Assembly: GCA_934773085.1 (NCBI GenBank)
Contig: CAKVMU010000011.1
Location: forward strand, 1-16,749
From: an uncultured Candidatus Melainabacteria bacterium
GTDB lineage: Bacteria > Cyanobacteriota > Vampirovibrionia > Gastranaerophilales > Gastranaerophilaceae
Reading direction: 5' to 3'
DNA: 16,749 bases
Shown here: one piece after another, positions 14,821 to 16,749 of the stretch
How the letters are laid out: each line of letters starts with the position of its first letter
How positions within the stretch are numbered: the first letter of the stretch is position 1
Translations under genes and position numbers: made by a program
The notes under the pieces: model-generated
What the model was told of the DNA's origin: nothing
What the model saw: the letters and a program-made list of their open reading frames with translations, nothing else
The model's database searches: none

Positions 14821-14992
14821 GATATTTATCATATACGTATAACAAAATTATTATTCCAGATTCGCTTAATTACAACGAGCAATAATCCAATTGCCTAAAC
14901 AGCAGTGAAAATATAAAGAGAAAATTAATCGTTTAATTATGATTATAAAATCTTATGCGAATTAATAAATTATAGTTAAATATGTTAAAATG

Positions 14993-15021
14993 TTGCAAAT
15001 TTCATGTAAATACGTTAATAT
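14993..15021 (+). promoter_or_regulatory. Possible promoter of the DUF262 gene
   Basis: TTGCAA (14993-14998, 4 of 6) and TAATAT (15016-15021, 4 of 6) have a 17-bp spacer, about 57 nt upstream of the start codon at 15079. The surroundings are very AT-rich, so chance matches are likely. Confidence 0.35.
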
Positions 15022-15078
15022 ATTGAGTAAATTGTGAAATTATTGCAGAATCAATAAAAACTAAAAAAGGTTAAGGGT

Positions 15079-16749
15079 ATGGAAGAAAATTTTTTAGAAT
15101 TAAAGATGATAAATGAACTTGCTCAATATTCTTTTTATATTCCGGCATATCAAAGAGGGTATCGTTGGACAGAGCAGCAAGTGGTTGATTTATTAAATGA
15201 TATTAATGACTTTGTACCTAGAGAAATAAAAAATGGTGAAGATAAGACTTGGTACTGTTTACAGCCTATTGTTGTTAAACAGCGGATGAATGATAAATAT
15301 GAAGTGATTGATGGGCAACAAAGGCTTACTACGATATATTTGATATGGCATTATTTAAATCAAGATTACAAAAAAGAAAAACAGGACAAGTTATTTTCAA
15401 TTGATTATGAAACAAGGGAGGATACCTCAAGGTTTCTAGAAGACCCTTCTATTGCAAATGAGTCAAATATTGATTTTTTTCATATATCGGAGGCATATAA
15501 AACAATTGCTAATTGGTTTGAAAAACAGGGAAATGAATTTGATTCAAATAATTTTAGGTCAAAGTTTAAATTCCATACAAAGGTTGTTTGGTATGAAACG
15601 CTAGAAGAGAACACTATTTCTATATTTACTAGATTAAATATTGGTAAAATTAGTTTAAAAAACGCAGAATTGATAAAGGCTTTGTTCTTGAATAGTTCAA
15701 ATTATAACAAGGAGTCATATGACAGAATTCGTTTGCGACAAATAGAGATTGCAACAGAGTGGGATGAAATTGAATACGGATTGCAAAATGACAAATTGTG
15801 GTATTTTTTAACCAATGCGGAAGATGAAAATAACAGAATAGAATTGATTTTTCGGCTGATAGCGGATATGGATGATAAGAAAAACTCCGATTCTTATGCA
15901 ACATTCAGATTCTTCAGTAATAAAATGAAGTCGAAAAGTGAACAAGTTATAAATGACACCTGGAAAGAAATAAAATCATATTATCAAAGATTTAATGAGT
16001 GGTATAGGGAACGAGTCTTGTACCATAAAATAGGTTTTATTTTATATTCTCGAATAGCAGGTTTAAAAGAACTTTATGTGTATTCAAGTCAAATGAAAAA
16101 ATCTGAATTTTGTAACAAAATAGATGATTTAATAATTGATTACTTTAAGAAAACAAATTTAAAAGATTTACAATATGGAGACAAAGAGGTTGTATCTATT
16201 TTGTTGTTATATAACATTTTGACAATGTTACAAAATGATCAAGATGATTCATATTTTCCATTTAGTTCTTTTAAAAAAGAACATTGGGATGTAGAACACA
16301 TCGCATCAGTTAAAGATACTATGCCAGATGCAAAAGACAGAAAGAAATGGTTGGAGGATGTTTGGCCATATATCGATGAAACTATAGCTGGAGGTAAGGA
16401 ACTAAAGAAAAAAATCGAAGTTTTTGATGAAGAGTTTGAGGAAGAAAAGTTCCAGGATTTGTTTAATGAAATTATTAATCACTTTAATACTTATTTGAAT
16501 GCTGAAGACGATATCGGAGGTTTGCCTAATTTAACTCTTTTGGATGCAACTACAAATCGAGGATATAAAAATGCGGTATTTCCAATTAAGAGAAAAACAA
16601 TAATTGATCGGGATAAGAGTGGTGTTTTTATTCCACTTTGTACTAAAAATGTCTTTCTCAAATATTTTAGTGATTATCCGCCTAAAATATCGTTTTGGAC
16701 TAAAGATGACAGAATTAAATATGAAGAAGATCTGGCAAGGGTATTAAAT
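15079..16749 (+). CDS. DUF262/DUF1524 GmrSD-like restriction protein (3' end beyond window)
   Basis: An open frame of 557 codons without a stop, continuing past the window; AAAGG lies about 8 nt before the ATG. The N-terminal DUF262 (ParB/sulfiredoxin-like) domain has FYIPAYQRGYRW (19-30), IDGQQRLTT (77-85) and FTRLNIGK (183-190). These are the residues used for nucleotide binding and hydrolysis in GmrS-type proteins. The middle, about 200-390, is helical. The C-terminal DUF1524 HNH-like part shows HWDVEHI (402-408), then NLTLLDATTNRGYKNAVFPIKR (484-505), matching the family's EH..., NLTLL, N...K pattern of the His-Me finger nuclease. Known single-chain GmrSD enzymes are type IV, cutting phage DNA with modified (for example glucosylated hydroxymethyl) cytosines. 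Function here is inferred from the domains only. The true end and any partner gene lie downstream. The gene is AT-rich and sits next to orphan DNA, consistent with a transferred defence cassette. Confidence 0.88.
   Translation, partial: MEENFLELKMINELAQYSFYIPAYQRGYRWTEQQVVDLLNDINDFVPREIKNGEDKTWYCLQPIVVKQRMNDKYEVIDGQQRLTTIYLIWHYLNQDYKKEKQDKLFSIDYETREDTSRFLEDPSIANESNIDFFHISEAYKTIANWFEKQGNEFDSNNFRSKFKFHTKVVWYETLEENTISIFTRLNIGKISLKNAELIKALFLNSSNYNKESYDRIRLRQIEIATEWDEIEYGLQNDKLWYFLTNAEDENNRIELIFRLIADMDDKKNSDSYATFRFFSNKMKSKSEQVINDTWKEIKSYYQRFNEWYRERVLYHKIGFILYSRIAGLKELYVYSSQMKKSEFCNKIDDLIIDYFKKTNLKDLQYGDKEVVSILLLYNILTMLQNDQDDSYFPFSSFKKEHWDVEHIASVKDTMPDAKDRKKWLEDVWPYIDETIAGGKELKKKIEVFDEEFEEEKFQDLFNEIINHFNTYLNAEDDIGGLPNLTLLDATTNRGYKNAVFPIKRKTIIDRDKSGVFIPLCTKNVFLKYFSDYPPKISFWTKDDRIKYEEDLARVLN

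Noticed and set aside
14926..14970. AT-rich imperfect inverted repeats (ATTAATCG / CGAATTAAT) as a hairpin or operator
   Set aside because: The match is imperfect and expected by chance in such AT-rich sequence.
15650..15904. 84-codon minus-strand open frame
   Set aside because: It is antisense to the DUF262/DUF1524 frame, which has clear family motifs on both sides.

Overview
The window looks like a chromosomal segment of an AT-rich bacterium whose genes mostly carry good Shine-Dalgarno sites. Several things suggest an uncultured gut lineage of non-photosynthetic Cyanobacteria (Gastranaerophilales / Melainabacteria type). These are an ATP-dependent PEP carboxykinase, a type IV pilus retraction ATPase, and several small lineage-specific proteins with Ser/Asn/Thr/Gln-rich N-termini. 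The placement is an inference from memory of such genomes, not a search result.

Layout. Positions 1-3135 hold plus-strand housekeeping genes: the 3' end of a glutamate-synthase small-subunit-like oxidoreductase, pilT with its own promoter and terminator, and pckA ending at a perfect bidirectional hairpin. Positions 3154-8872 are a minus-strand block read from a good sigma70-like promoter at 8904-8933. A 1033-aa SF1 helicase fused to a C-terminal PD-(D/E)XK-like nuclease comes first, then priA 4 nt later, then a 112-aa protein of unknown function that meets the pckA terminator. Positions 8970-13681 are plus strand again: a small secreted protein and a sugar-binding-type lipoprotein 1 nt apart, argS with its own promoter, an endonuclease III gene, and a zinc-ribbon membrane protein. 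The last of these overlaps tail-to-tail with a 117-aa minus-strand protein whose C-terminus recalls flagellar rod/hook proteins.

From about 14100 the character changes. A terminator hairpin is followed by an orphan 157-aa gene on the minus strand. Next comes a gene-poor stretch of about 460 bp containing a (CTA)10 trinucleotide tract with an adjoining (CGG)3 block and a 9-bp direct repeat spaced 20 bp apart. Last is a long open frame running off the window that combines a DUF262 N-terminus with a DUF1524/HNH-like C-terminus, the GmrSD type of modification-dependent restriction protein. This end looks like the start of an accessory, probably defence, region.

Functionally, the core carries DNA maintenance (helicase-nuclease, PriA, endonuclease III), translation (ArgRS), anaplerotic or gluconeogenic carbon flow (PEPCK), surface motility (PilT) and solute capture (lipoprotein). 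The least explained parts are the trinucleotide tract, the helicase-nuclease/priA pairing, the rod-like small protein and the orphan genes next to the DUF262 gene.
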